A DNA stretch of 64,000 bases from a virus, in the IMG/VR virus record IMGVR_UViG_3300028829_003504, positions 124,001 to 188,000 of that record. One strand, written 5' to 3'. This document shows positions 52,534 to 61,034 of the stretch, one piece after another. The position numbers and the translations under genes were made by a program. Within the stretch, counting starts at the first letter, position 1. Every line of letters begins with the position of its first letter. The notes beneath the pieces were generated by a model, which had not been told where the DNA came from, did no database searches, and saw only the letters and a program-made list of their open reading frames with translations.

Positions 52534-54194
52534 TAGATATCTCCTAACTCAGGAAGTTCATTGACTAAGTCTTGCATTACTGATTTACTTAACTTAGCGA
52601 GGGCTTTACGAATGTTAGCAGGCGTCATACCCATCGACATACCTTCCTTGATGTTATTAAGGAACTTAGTATCTGAGGCTATTTGTTTTTTAGCGTCGTC
52701 TGGTCGTCCGCCTACCTTCAATGATCTAGTAACGGCATTGAACTTATTAGATGCGGCAGGTGTAGAAAAGAACTTGCTTCCGTCAGTAAATACAGAACTG
52801 ATAATTACTTTCTTAGCTGTATGTATTTGCATCTTAGCCATAAGACCATTAATGGAAATCACAGCCTGTTTGCCGTCTACGTAAGTTGTAATGTTAGCCT
52901 GGTTTGGATTCAGTATAGGTTCTATGTTCAAAATAGACGAGCTGGTATCAGTATTATTTTTAAGTTGCTTCAATAACTTAATAGCAACATCGAATGCAGT
53001 ACCTTTAGATTCGAACTGTACTGCGTCACGGCCATCAACAGCAGACTCAATATTCTTCATACCTGCTTTCTTCATTGCATCAGCCATGAACTCACCGAGC
53101 TCCGAGCCAATACCCTGAGCGATAGTATAGCCTTGAGCTAGCTCTTGGTTGATACGGCGTTGCTTGTCACTCAAGCCGGAGGTTAAAGCTTTGTTTTTCT
53201 TAACCTTCTTAGGTTGCTTCACACTAAGTATGTTGGCGTACGGTACTTTGAAAGGACCAGGCATGATAACTTCATCGTCATAAACCAAAGCATATTTTTT
53301 CAATGTTTTGTGTATTGCATCAGCCGTTCTAGTCTTTCCGTCTTCGTCAGTATATTCGAAAGATAAGACTCCATCAATGTCATCTTGGGTAAACTTAGGT
53401 GTAGGTTTACGGGCTTTAAGAACTTTATTAGCAGCTTTCTGGGCAGCTTTGTTTGAAGTATCAGAAACTTTATTAGCAACGCCCGTACCAGCAGCATTAC
53501 CTAATAAGGTATTGAACTTCATTACTTCTTTAAGATCTTTGTTGTACGCTGTCTGGGCGTCAAGTAACTTAGGAAGTTTAGAGGCTACAGCTTTCAATCT
53601 AGTACCTAACGTGTCAAAGCCTTTACGTTTCTTCAAACGGTCTATAGTACGTTGGTCGAAGGAGGCTTTAAGGAATGCACCTAAGTTATCAACTAATGCA
53701 GATTCGGCTTGACCTAATTTCTTTTTAAGCTTCAACAAGATATCGTACTGAGCAACAACTACTTTACCTTTAGCGCCCCATACTACCTTTGCAGTTTCTT
53801 GTTGATTCTTGGTAGATGACGTTGAAGACATCTTACCTGCTTCTTTACCCAACAAAGTACTAAAGGCGTTAAGACCTTTCATACCCTTGTCGTGTGCTTC
53901 ACGTAGGACAGCTAGCTTGGAGGCTTGTACCGCTACACGCTTTAATCTAACAGGTAAAGTATCGAAGCCTTTACGTTTCTTCAATTTAGCAATAGACTTA
54001 TCATCTAGTTCCGTTTTAAGAAATTCTGTAAGGGTAGATAGTAAACTATTTTCGTCTTCGCCTAACTTCTTTTTAAGTTTGATCAATGTGTCGAAGTTAG
54101 CAAGGAGGGTTTTTCCCTTAGCACCCCAAATAAGTTTAGCTGTTGCCTGCTGCTTCTTGTTGGCTGACTCTGAAATCAGTACATATCTAGCCAT
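52533..54194 (-). CDS. Hypothetical protein with internal duplication, 553 aa
   Basis: Residues about 15-125 and 130-240 are two copies of one domain: both contain TAK(L/V)(I/V)WGAKGK, a KLKKKLG segment, RLKKRKGFDTL and a final (F)STLLG or FNTLLG. The copies differ enough to be an old duplication. The remaining 310 residues are of mixed composition with no catalytic motif. GGGAG precedes ATG 54194. Function unknown; a repeated basic domain suggests nucleic-acid binding. Confidence 0.75.
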   Translation of the reverse strand: MARYVLISESANKKQQATAKLIWGAKGKTLLANFDTLIKLKKKLGEDENSLLSTLTEFLKTELDDKSIAKLKKRKGFDTLPVRLKRVAVQASKLAVLREAHDKGMKGLNAFSTLLGKEAGKMSSTSSTKNQQETAKVVWGAKGKVVVAQYDILLKLKKKLGQAESALVDNLGAFLKASFDQRTIDRLKKRKGFDTLGTRLKAVASKLPKLLDAQTAYNKDLKEVMKFNTLLGNAAGTGVANKVSDTSNKAAQKAANKVLKARKPTPKFTQDDIDGVLSFEYTDEDGKTRTADAIHKTLKKYALVYDDEVIMPGPFKVPYANILSVKQPKKVKKNKALTSGLSDKQRRINQELAQGYTIAQGIGSELGEFMADAMKKAGMKNIESAVDGRDAVQFESKGTAFDVAIKLLKQLKNNTDTSSSILNIEPILNPNQANITTYVDGKQAVISINGLMAKMQIHTAKKVIISSVFTDGSKFFSTPAASNKFNAVTRSLKVGGRPDDAKKQIASDTKFLNNIKEGMSMGMTPANIRKALAKLSKSVMQDLVNELPELGDI

Positions 54195-54642
54195 TATGTT
54201 CTCCCAATAGGTCTAAGGTTGATTTAATTTTTTTGTAGTTTACTGATATCGCTTGATATCGACAGGTACAGTACCGTTGTTGCTTAATTCTACTGATCTG
54301 TATATCTTCCAGCAACTCAGGTGAGCACATACCTAGTTGCTTATGCAAACGTTTTAATCCATGTACGGCATCTACGTAATCAGTTACAGATCTAACGTAT
54401 ACGAAGAAGTTGGAATAAAATGAGTTTGCATAGTTGTCCTTAAGTACAGCATTAACCAAATCAGGTGTGGCTGAATTCCTTTCAAAGAACTCGACCAAGA
54501 ATAAATATACACCTAATTCTCGGCTTAACTTCTCAGGGGCTCGCCCAAGAGACTCAAGGTTTTGTACGAATCGTCTATGATTGATAGGTCGCGGACGAAT
54601 AAATATACCAAAAGCATTATCTGTAATCAGATCGTGCTTCAT
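54187..54642 (-). CDS. Hypothetical helical protein, 151 aa
   Basis: CAGGAAA precedes ATG 54642. Helical with a basic N-terminus (IRPRPINHRRFVQN). Overlaps the next gene by 8 bp. Not recognised. Confidence 0.65.
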   Translation of the reverse strand: MKHDLITDNAFGIFIRPRPINHRRFVQNLESLGRAPEKLSRELGVYLFLVEFFERNSATPDLVNAVLKDNYANSFYSNFFVYVRSVTDYVDAVHGLKRLHKQLGMCSPELLEDIQISRIKQQRYCTCRYQAISVNYKKIKSTLDLLGEHNG

Positions 54643-54670
54643 AATGTTTCCTGTTTACTTGAATATATGT

Positions 54671-55798
54671 CTAAAGAGTTTCGTGGGTTATTTTATGTTC
54701 GGACTTCCGAACACCAAGTTTCTGGTATTCTTCATTCTTAATTATCTCAATGGTCTGCTCGAAAGTCGTTTCTTGCAGTTGGCCTTTATCGTGTACTTTC
54801 TTCCAAAGTTTAAGCCGCTTACGTAACTTATTAGGACTAAAGCATACGTCAAGCATTGGACAATCATCATACCCGTGCATATTCTTACGGTAATCACGCT
54901 CACAGCTACAAGGCTTCTGGTAGATAGATTCCTCGAAGGTATCTTCTTCCAAATCCTGTAACACAGCTTTATACCGTTTAACATTTTGCTTAATTACTTT
55001 GACGCTATGTTTATCCCATTTATCAGACCATGGGGCATTGTACTCATAAAACATAAAAGGATTATCGCGAGGCATATAGATTAAAGAGAAGCCTCTAATA
55101 TTCATCTTATGTTTCTTTTTCAAAATGTAAGCATATACAGGTAGTTGAGCCAGATGTTTTTTCTCAGGGAAATTCTTATCACCGTCTACTACTTTCTTCA
55201 AGCCCGTTGTCTTATAATCTACAACCCAATAACCACCACCCATACTCTTGGGTAACTTCCAAACCCCGTCTATATGGCCGGTAAGTCCTTTGTAGGATAC
55301 CTCAAGTTCTATATAGAACATAGGTATCTTACACTTAGGGCATATATTATCACAACTAAACTTTCGCGTAAGCTTACCTTCTTTAACCATTTGACCGTCT
55401 GCGGTCTTTATGTCACAAGCTGCTTTACCGTGCTTACATTTAGGATTCAAGCATTTCCAATGTCCAAATTGGACTTTGGTCAGACCCATGAAAAGCTGAC
55501 TAATCTCATGTACCGCGGTACCGACACCAGTAAAGTAATCCATACTAAATTTACGTTCAGCTATGTGGTGCCCTAGTGTAGCACCTCTATATTTCTGCAT
55601 CCATACTTTTACAGAACATTGAGGAAAGCTAGAAGGTCTTAATTCAGGTCCTCGACCCATCGGATGTAAAAACGATGACTCAAGACAATCCATGAATGTT
55701 TTACTAACCCAGGAGTCACTATTAGGGTTATACTTGGTTCTTGCTGTATTGCTTTTGTTTTTAGTGGCTATAGCACCACCACCAATTCGCCTAGACAT
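54671..55798 (-). CDS. Cas4/RecB-like PD-(D/E)XK exonuclease
   Basis: A 375-residue nuclease. The fold is marked by GVGTAVHEIS (His97), GLTGHIDGVW (Asp177), GGYWVVDYKTTG (Asp194, Lys196) and QLPVYAYIL. Cys61 (SSFPQCS) with C297, C299, C313 and C319 near the C-terminus fit the iron-sulfur cluster layout of Cas4 and AddB-type nucleases. Between the His and Asp motifs is an extra Cys-rich insert (C116, C121, C128, C149, C153, C156), probably a zinc ribbon. A role in end resection for recombination with the RecA-type protein is likely; ssDNA exonuclease activity is inferred from the family. Confidence 0.85.
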   Translation of the reverse strand: MSRRIGGGAIATKNKSNTARTKYNPNSDSWVSKTFMDCLESSFLHPMGRGPELRPSSFPQCSVKVWMQKYRGATLGHHIAERKFSMDYFTGVGTAVHEISQLFMGLTKVQFGHWKCLNPKCKHGKAACDIKTADGQMVKEGKLTRKFSCDNICPKCKIPMFYIELEVSYKGLTGHIDGVWKLPKSMGGGYWVVDYKTTGLKKVVDGDKNFPEKKHLAQLPVYAYILKKKHKMNIRGFSLIYMPRDNPFMFYEYNAPWSDKWDKHSVKVIKQNVKRYKAVLQDLEEDTFEESIYQKPCSCERDYRKNMHGYDDCPMLDVCFSPNKLRKRLKLWKKVHDKGQLQETTFEQTIEIIKNEEYQKLGVRKSEHKITHETL

Positions 55799-56113
55799 TT
55801 ATTTTACCCGCGCTTTTAGGGCCGTCGAGTCACTGAAAGCCGTTATATCTATAATAGTTTTACTATCGAGATGGAAAGCTTGTATAAAGATACCAGCCAA
55901 TGAGCAGGAGGCTAACAGAGAGGCTTTTGATTCTACTACCGCTGCTAGTTCCCTAGATGATTTTACAGTATTAGGTATGTCATACCCTATTACTCTATTA
56001 TCATTAGCCTTTATCTCATATTCATTAATATTAGGTATATGTGGAACTAGTATAGCGCGTAGTTTCTGTGTAGGTATCCCTACAATGCGAGTTTCAGTTT
56101 TTATTAACTGCAT
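55799..56113 (-). CDS. Hypothetical protein, 104 aa
   Basis: CAGGTTT precedes ATG 56113; the stop directly abuts the nuclease ATG (TAAATG). Alpha/beta composition. Not recognised. Confidence 0.65.
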   Translation of the reverse strand: MQLIKTETRIVGIPTQKLRAILVPHIPNINEYEIKANDNRVIGYDIPNTVKSSRELAAVVESKASLLASCSLAGIFIQAFHLDSKTIIDITAFSDSTALKARVK

Positions 56114-56116
56114 AAG

Positions 56117-56548
56117 CTAAACCTGACGGGTGTATGCACCCGTATATAGTTGACTAGGGCAGTACCTAACAGCATCTTCACTAGTTAGTTGCTCGCCAAA
56201 CCAATTAGCCAGCAATGGGTGTGCGTTAATGAAATGCGTGGCTTGCTTTACTAGAGCGGGCTTTGCTTCTGGCGGAAAGATGAAATGACAATCCCCAGTT
56301 ACGAATATTTTTCGAGCCATAATGTCATCGGCCAGTAGGGCATCCACAGACAACTTACTGCGGATGTTTGTACCTAAGGCATCTACGATATGTTGAGCCT
56401 GTCCTCTGTCTACGCCTTTCCCTTTGAGGAATACGAATAGGCGTAAGCATACATGTTGTGCGTGGTGGCCTCTAGTTTTATATAGATAGCTTTTCGGCAG
56501 CATATCCGCTGTGGCTGGTCCTGGCATATTAATAGCAACTGGTAACAT
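56117..56548 (-). CDS. Hypothetical protein, 143 aa
   Basis: GGAG precedes ATG 56548. It starts 64 bp from the divergent primase gene and heads the minus-strand unit with the Cas4-like nuclease. His-rich in places (TRGHHAQHVC). Not recognised. Confidence 0.65.
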   Translation of the reverse strand: MLPVAINMPGPATADMLPKSYLYKTRGHHAQHVCLRLFVFLKGKGVDRGQAQHIVDALGTNIRSKLSVDALLADDIMARKIFVTGDCHFIFPPEAKPALVKQATHFINAHPLLANWFGEQLTSEDAVRYCPSQLYTGAYTRQV

Positions 56549-56585
56549 AGTAGATCTCCATGATCTGTAAATACATAAGAGTATA

Positions 56586-56596
56586 TATAAATTACG
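56586..56596 (+). promoter_or_regulatory. T4-late-like box TATAAATTACG upstream of primase
   Basis: TATAAATTACG ends 16 bp before the primase ATG. The same 11 bases occur before the plus-strand gene at 61035. T4 late promoters read TATAAATA, so a phage-directed -10-only promoter is possible. Confidence 0.5.
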
Positions 56597-56612
56597 AAAT
56601 TAAGGCTCACCT

Positions 56613-57701
56613 ATGTCCAAAGAAGAAATAGATGCACATAGTACAATTATGTCAGAACTCAGCAGTGTCCGGGGTTGGAAGAAAGTAGCCGGGGATACCT
56701 TAATGTGCCAGTGTCCTTTCCACGAGGACAAAAGTCCAAGCTGCGGAGTATACACAGCAGTAGGTATGGAAATACCTTTAGGGTTCTTTAACTGCTTTGG
56801 GTGCGGAGAAAAAGGTCCTTGGAATAAGTTTGCAGAAAAGCTAGGGCTGAAGACTATAGCTGGATGGCAGATGATTGAAGGTGAAGGGGCTAACCTAACA
56901 TCTAGATATAGGAAAAACTCGGATAAGCTACTTACATTAGATACGAAGACGTTCAAGTCATTGATGCGGAGTATAGGAGATGTACCGAATTTCCCATGGT
57001 CCCATAAGACTGAATGGCGAGGATATCCAGGTAAGCTGATTAAAGATTGTGAAGGGCAGTATCTAGTAGAGTCCTGGAAAGAGGATACAGATAACCTTAT
57101 GTGCTTCTTCCCAGTAGCGATAGGTAAAAAGTACTACGGTGGTATACGTGCCTACATGATCAAGCCTGCGGGAGGTATGTCGTATGTTAATACAAAAGGT
57201 GATTGGGTTAAAAATCACGGACTGTTCCCGTACAACTTAACCGCTAAGATGATTAGACAATACGGATTGAACTACGTAGTGTTGACAGAGGGGCCACGTG
57301 ATGCTCTTAGATTAATTGCGGCCGGAATACCCGCAATGGCTATACTTGGAGGGCATAACTTCACAGCAACCAAACTAAGTCTAGTTTTAAAACTAGGTCT
57401 CGATTCAGTTTTTGTAATGTCCGATAACGACAAAGCAGGAAAGCAAATGAGGAAGTTAATTAAGAAAACATGCTATGATGCAGATGTAGCGTTCAAGGCG
57501 TTAAGACTTCCTGAAGATTATAATGAAAAAGATAAGTTGATTAAGATGGACCCCGATGATGCTCCGAACAGTGTCATCAGGGAAGTACGTAAGTATCTTA
57601 GAAGTGAAGCAGGCGGCCTATTACCTAGGAATGACGCGTATAAGCGTATACCTAAGCGTAAAGGATGCAAAGGCAGGAAAGCGTTGGAGATCAAGAAGTA
57701 A
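56613..57701 (+). CDS. dnaG: DNA primase, DnaG-type
   Basis: A 362-residue primase that would make RNA primers at the fork opened by the DnaB-type helicase. The N-terminal zinc-binding domain reads CQCPFHEDKSPSC then FFNCFGCGEKG (C34, H37, C61, C64). The TOPRIM core has YVVLTEGPRDALRL (Glu226) and VMSDNDKAGKQM (Asp271, Asp273). At 362 residues it lacks a full C-terminal helicase-interaction domain. It is one of the few plus-strand genes. AAGG precedes the ATG and a strong terminator follows. Confidence 0.93.
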   Translation: MSKEEIDAHSTIMSELSSVRGWKKVAGDTLMCQCPFHEDKSPSCGVYTAVGMEIPLGFFNCFGCGEKGPWNKFAEKLGLKTIAGWQMIEGEGANLTSRYRKNSDKLLTLDTKTFKSLMRSIGDVPNFPWSHKTEWRGYPGKLIKDCEGQYLVESWKEDTDNLMCFFPVAIGKKYYGGIRAYMIKPAGGMSYVNTKGDWVKNHGLFPYNLTAKMIRQYGLNYVVLTEGPRDALRLIAAGIPAMAILGGHNFTATKLSLVLKLGLDSVFVMSDNDKAGKQMRKLIKKTCYDADVAFKALRLPEDYNEKDKLIKMDPDDAPNSVIREVRKYLRSEAGGLLPRNDAYKRIPKRKGCKGRKALEIKK

Positions 57702-57707
57702 ACAATA

Positions 57708-57741
57708 AGCCCAGCATCTTTTAGGTGTCTGGGCTTTTTTG
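57708..57741 (+). terminator. Rho-independent terminator after primase
   Basis: AAGCCCAG, 14-nt loop, CTGGGCTT followed by TTTT. It overlaps the 3' end of the convergent peptidase-like gene. Confidence 0.9.
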
Positions 57742-58176
57742 TACTTGTAAAGGGACAAACATAGTCCAATAGTATAGCTCCTCAGATTTAACTACATCGA
57801 CCCCTAAATGAGCTTTGCTAGGGTTCGGGTCGTGTACCACTATGCCCTCACTGTTAATCAATACTGCGTGGAATCCTCGCGCAAAAGACCTACTTTTAAC
57901 ACTTGCGTAGATACATCCTTGAATCAAAAACTCCTCACGTAAATCCGCATAAGTTTCTTCTTTATTAGGCGCTAGCTCTCTAGTTCCTTCAACCTCATAT
58001 CCTTTTGCCTCCATGAAGTCCATAAACTTAAGTAACCACTTAGATGTATCTTCTTCACATACGTAGTCTATGAAGTTAGGTACTTCGTCTAGTCTAAGTT
58101 CTAGCAGGCTGGCTACTGCTGCCTGCATACAATTACCTATATCTTTATCTACTACTGTTTGATATACGGGTTTCAT
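57721..58176 (-). CDS. Papain-like (C39-type) cysteine peptidase-like protein
   Basis: A 151-residue protein with GAGGAA before ATG 58176. The catalytic set of the C39-like fold is visible: DIGNCMQAAVASLLEL (Cys16 with oxyanion-side Asn/Gln), GFHAVLINSEG (His103) and VVHDPNPSK (Asp116/Asn118). Members include peptidases and inactive or transferase relatives. No substrate is evident; it converges on the primase gene. In phage, host-protein cleavage or a protein-modifying role is possible but unproven. Confidence 0.75.
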   Translation of the reverse strand: MKPVYQTVVDKDIGNCMQAAVASLLELRLDEVPNFIDYVCEEDTSKWLLKFMDFMEAKGYEVEGTRELAPNKEETYADLREEFLIQGCIYASVKSRSFARGFHAVLINSEGIVVHDPNPSKAHLGVDVVKSEELYYWTMFVPLQVQKSPDT

Positions 58177-58188
58177 TTTGGTTCCTCA

Positions 58189-58221
58189 GATAATAAAAAA
58201 CCCAGATACAATACTGGGTTT
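58189..58221 (-). terminator. Rho-independent terminator
   Basis: Minus strand AAACCCAG, 8-nt loop, CTGGGTTT then TTTTATTAT, after the stop of the 230-residue gene. Confidence 0.9.
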
Positions 58222-58245
58222 GGTGTACTTAACAAGGGAGGTAGA

Positions 58246-58938
58246 TTAACCTAAGTTAATGCCGTCAACGTCTGTATTATCGTCTTCTAAAGCTTCTAAA
58301 GCTAACTTAGTTAGACTAGATCCAGTTACGTTATCAGCTATGTATTTTAAATCAGATTCAGAGAACTCACCCATGCGTGTACGGAAAGCATTCACAAGAG
58401 TTTCTTCAGGCTCACCGCCTTCTTCACGGGCAACGATAGATAGAGCCATATCGGAAGCCTGACGTTCGTGGTCCATAGAAGACTCACTAGATTTACGTGC
58501 GCCGTCTAAGTCAAGACCTTCTTCTTCGGACAAGCTGGCGGTTGCTACTGAGCCTGTGGCTGCAAGTACAGAATCGTACTCAGCACGGCATTCAGGACGC
58601 TTAAGTGCATCTTCGGCTCCAATAAAACCAAGTTTAGCTTTTTCGTCAGAGACGTTAGCCATAACAATAGTTATAACACCTTTACGAAGTAACGCTTTGA
58701 ATTCCGTAGAATTAATTAGCTTCTCACGCTGCGCCTGCTCAGTAAGGTCTACTGGAATCCATGTCGCTGGAACCTTAACTGTTTGAGGACTGCCTAACTC
58801 ACCCATACAAGAGAAAAGTATTTGACCTTTGTTACGCTTCATCGTATTAACGATAAATAAGGCCGAACCTGTTTCATCTTTAGTCTCTTTAATGTAAGTA
58901 GATAACTCTACGTTACGAAGTTTAATTTTTTTACTCAT
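58246..58938 (-). CDS. Hypothetical acidic protein, 230 aa
   Basis: TAGGAG precedes ATG 58938. The N-terminal 110 residues are beta-rich (VKVPATWIPVDLTEQ and others); the rest is acidic and helical. It has its own strong terminator, which suggests an abundant product. Not recognised. Confidence 0.7.
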   Translation of the reverse strand: MSKKIKLRNVELSTYIKETKDETGSALFIVNTMKRNKGQILFSCMGELGSPQTVKVPATWIPVDLTEQAQREKLINSTEFKALLRKGVITIVMANVSDEKAKLGFIGAEDALKRPECRAEYDSVLAATGSVATASLSEEEGLDLDGARKSSESSMDHERQASDMALSIVAREEGGEPEETLVNAFRTRMGEFSESDLKYIADNVTGSSLTKLALEALEDDNTDVDGINLG

Positions 58939-58976
58939 TCTAACACTCCTAGCTGTTTAGCTTTTGCTGTTTTTGA

Positions 58977-59573
58977 TTAACACATACGTTGGACATCAAG
59001 TTGGACTTTGGCTAATTTCTTAGGCACTAAGTCTAACATGTTTTTTAAATTAACATCGGAATTCTTATTTTGCACGTTTGACTCCATATACTCTTCTAAG
59101 ATGTTCTCGTCCAGGATGAATCTTAGCATCCAGGGTTTAAACTTCAATCGCTTAATACGTAGAGGGTACGATGATATAAGGTCGTCAACTCTTTGCGATA
59201 CACCGGCTTCGTACTCAAGACCTTCATCTTCAGGAAACTTTTCATCTATATAGAATATAAAGTACTGTAGTATGATTATATTACGCACCCGAGCTACGGC
59301 CAGTTTACGTTTAGTGTTGACATTTCTTTGGGTGACAGGCCCTCCTTTGAACTTATAGTGGTAGAGTTCAATATCAGTAATTGCCTTGCTGCTACTCTCT
59401 TTTCTATCAAGAGACAAACAGCCCCTAGAGGTTTCCGTTGTGTAGTATTGGCAACTCCGAATAGAACACTTACCTATGTACGCGAAAAAGTCCTGCTCAG
59501 GGCAACTATTTACCTCAGTCGTATTAACTACAGGTATCTCTTGATCTTCGAGTCTAAACTTCTTACGAGCCAC
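58977..59573 (-). CDS. Hypothetical protein with Cys pair, GTG start
   Basis: A 198-residue protein starting at GTG 59573 with AAAGGAG upstream. CSIRSCQYYTTETSRGC (about 32-48) with an earlier Cys near residue 24 suggests a small metal site. The C-terminal part is helical and basic. It follows the RuvC-like gene by 36 bp containing two AACTGTAAA elements. Not recognised. Confidence 0.7.
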   Translation of the reverse strand: MARKKFRLEDQEIPVVNTTEVNSCPEQDFFAYIGKCSIRSCQYYTTETSRGCLSLDRKESSSKAITDIELYHYKFKGGPVTQRNVNTKRKLAVARVRNIIILQYFIFYIDEKFPEDEGLEYEAGVSQRVDDLISSYPLRIKRLKFKPWMLRFILDENILEEYMESNVQNKNSDVNLKNMLDLVPKKLAKVQLDVQRMC

Positions 59574-59608
59574 GGGTCGTCTCCTTTACAGTTGTTCCAA
59601 AGTATATG

Positions 59609-59618
59609 TTTACAGTTT
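59609..59618 (-). promoter_or_regulatory. AAACTGTAAA element overlapping the RuvC stop codon
   Basis: AAACTGTAAAC contains the TAA stop of the RuvC-like gene; a second copy, AACTGTAAAGGAG, lies at 59585-59593 and runs into the next ribosome site. Confidence 0.45.
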
Positions 59619-60269
59619 AGGGCAATCCTTGAACATAGACATAAAGGTATCGAAGTAACTTTCAGTATCAAAGATTTCAAAGTCGTCTATACCGAAATGC
59701 TGATGCAATCCATAGACACCTATCAAGGTAGAATCCAGTTGATGTTCAGTAGGTCCTTCATAAGTCTTAGCTTTAGAAGTTAGGCCTTGGTTTTTATACT
59801 CATGCTTCAAGTCAAACTTCTTGTTGGCTCTATTCTTCCAAGTAGCAGCAGTAATAAACCGAGGGTACTTAGGACCAAGGTGATTAAACATGCTAGTTAT
59901 TCTCCCTAAGCCCATATTTATAGCTTCGATTGTACTGCCTCCATTGCCTCTGGATTGAAAACGCTCCATGTAAACAATCCCTATATCAAAAGGATGTAGA
60001 AGTTTAGTTAAATTTTCCTCGAAAGCCATAAGCTCCGCTTGGGCTTCAACTACGTTATATAGTAGTTTATCGTGAGCCAACATGCCTGTACCTAATATCT
60101 CAATCTCAAGTCTCTTACTGACTAGTTTGCGTTTGTGCTTCTTTCCATCGACCACTATATCCTTATAGGTAATTTCGCTTATACATCTGCCTTTTAAAAC
60201 AGTGATGGCAAAATTCTTCGTACCGGGATCAGCACTGAACATTGTTATCTCTTCGACTTTAGTTGTCAT
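59610..60269 (-). CDS. ruvC: RuvC-like Holliday junction resolvase
   Basis: A 219-residue RNase H-fold nuclease. Acidic motifs appear in order: FSADPGTKNFAI (Asp14), VYMERFQSRGNGG (Glu102), and EHQLDSTLIGVYGL (His176, Asp179). These match RuvC metal ligands, and the spacing is close to the bacterial enzyme with a small insert. It would cleave recombination intermediates or DNA branches before packaging. AGGAT precedes ATG 60269. Confidence 0.85.
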   Translation of the reverse strand: MTTKVEEITMFSADPGTKNFAITVLKGRCISEITYKDIVVDGKKHKRKLVSKRLEIEILGTGMLAHDKLLYNVVEAQAELMAFEENLTKLLHPFDIGIVYMERFQSRGNGGSTIEAINMGLGRITSMFNHLGPKYPRFITAATWKNRANKKFDLKHEYKNQGLTSKAKTYEGPTEHQLDSTLIGVYGLHQHFGIDDFEIFDTESYFDTFMSMFKDCPKL

Positions 60270-60284
60270 GTTAAATCCTATGCT

Positions 60285-60944
60285 CTAAGGTTTTTCAAGT
60301 TTGCGACTAATTAGGTCTAGGGCTTTAAGCACTTCATCCATCTTATTGAAAGACTCAGCAACCTGTTGAGCATTACGTATGTTAATCTGCTGCTGTTTAC
60401 TGTTGAATTCTTTAACTTGCCTAGCTAAGTCTTCTAGTTGTAGTGCTTGTAGCTTCTGTTCGGTTATTGAGGAGTCAAAACGAGATATTACCTCGTCAGC
60501 CTTATCCTGTAGTTCTTCCTGTTGATCTTTAATCAACGCGGTTTCTTCGGCACTTTTCTGTATAAACCTCTCGGTAGAATCTTGCGCCTGCTTTAATTTC
60601 TCGTCAAACACCTGAGACTGTCCATTAATCTGGGCTGCTACTATTTCCCGATTAGCATCCTTCATTGTAGTGACTAACGTATTAAGCATATCTGGATTGA
60701 TGCCTGTCTGGGCTAAAACTGTATGAATACCTGTAACCTGATTTCCTATATCTCTAAGAATCTCAGTGTCTCTTTTCTGTAGCTGTTCTATGCTACCTTT
60801 AAGACTTACGTGTGTATCTTTGGTGTTAGCCCAGACTGCACTAACTCCCCATACACTTAAAGCACTAGTTATTCCTAAGATAGAAATCAATAGAGGTACG
60901 CCTTTTTTCATCTTACCTTTATTATCCATAATACCAAAAATCAT
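60285..60944 (-). CDS. Membrane-anchored coiled-coil protein, 219 aa
   Basis: One N-terminal membrane span (VPLLISILGITSALSVWGVS, about residues 15-34) is followed by 180 residues of almost continuous helix rich in Gln, Glu and Lys. The layout resembles phage spanin- or RIII-like anchored coils, but no lipobox is seen and the family is unknown. It faces a divergent plus-strand gene across 90 bp of promoter-like DNA. GAGAA precedes ATG 60944; a second ATG lies at 60929. Confidence 0.7.
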   Translation of the reverse strand: MIFGIMDNKGKMKKGVPLLISILGITSALSVWGVSAVWANTKDTHVSLKGSIEQLQKRDTEILRDIGNQVTGIHTVLAQTGINPDMLNTLVTTMKDANREIVAAQINGQSQVFDEKLKQAQDSTERFIQKSAEETALIKDQQEELQDKADEVISRFDSSITEQKLQALQLEDLARQVKEFNSKQQQINIRNAQQVAESFNKMDEVLKALDLISRKLEKP

Positions 60945-60973
60945 ATTTAGGTTCTCGCATTTATTAGGTATAG

Positions 60974-60984
60974 TATAAATTACG
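60974..60984 (+). promoter_or_regulatory. T4-late-like box TATAAATTACG
   Basis: Identical to the box before the primase; 50 bp before ATG 61035. Confidence 0.5.
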
Positions 60985-60994
60985 TCCTTATCTT

Positions 60995-61004
60995 CTAATT
61001 TATA
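60995..61004 (-). promoter_or_regulatory. T4-late-like box TATAAATTAG (divergent)
   Basis: Minus-strand TATAAATTAG 50 bp before ATG 60944, facing the plus-strand box ten bases away. The two divergent transcripts would start almost on top of each other. Confidence 0.45.
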
Positions 61005-61034
61005 TTCATAATCACAAAGAGTAAGGGTTTATTT

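Noticed and set aside
54671-55798. Cas4-like gene considered as part of a CRISPR system
   Set aside because: No Cas1, Cas2 or repeat array nearby; Cas4-like recombination nucleases are common in large phages.
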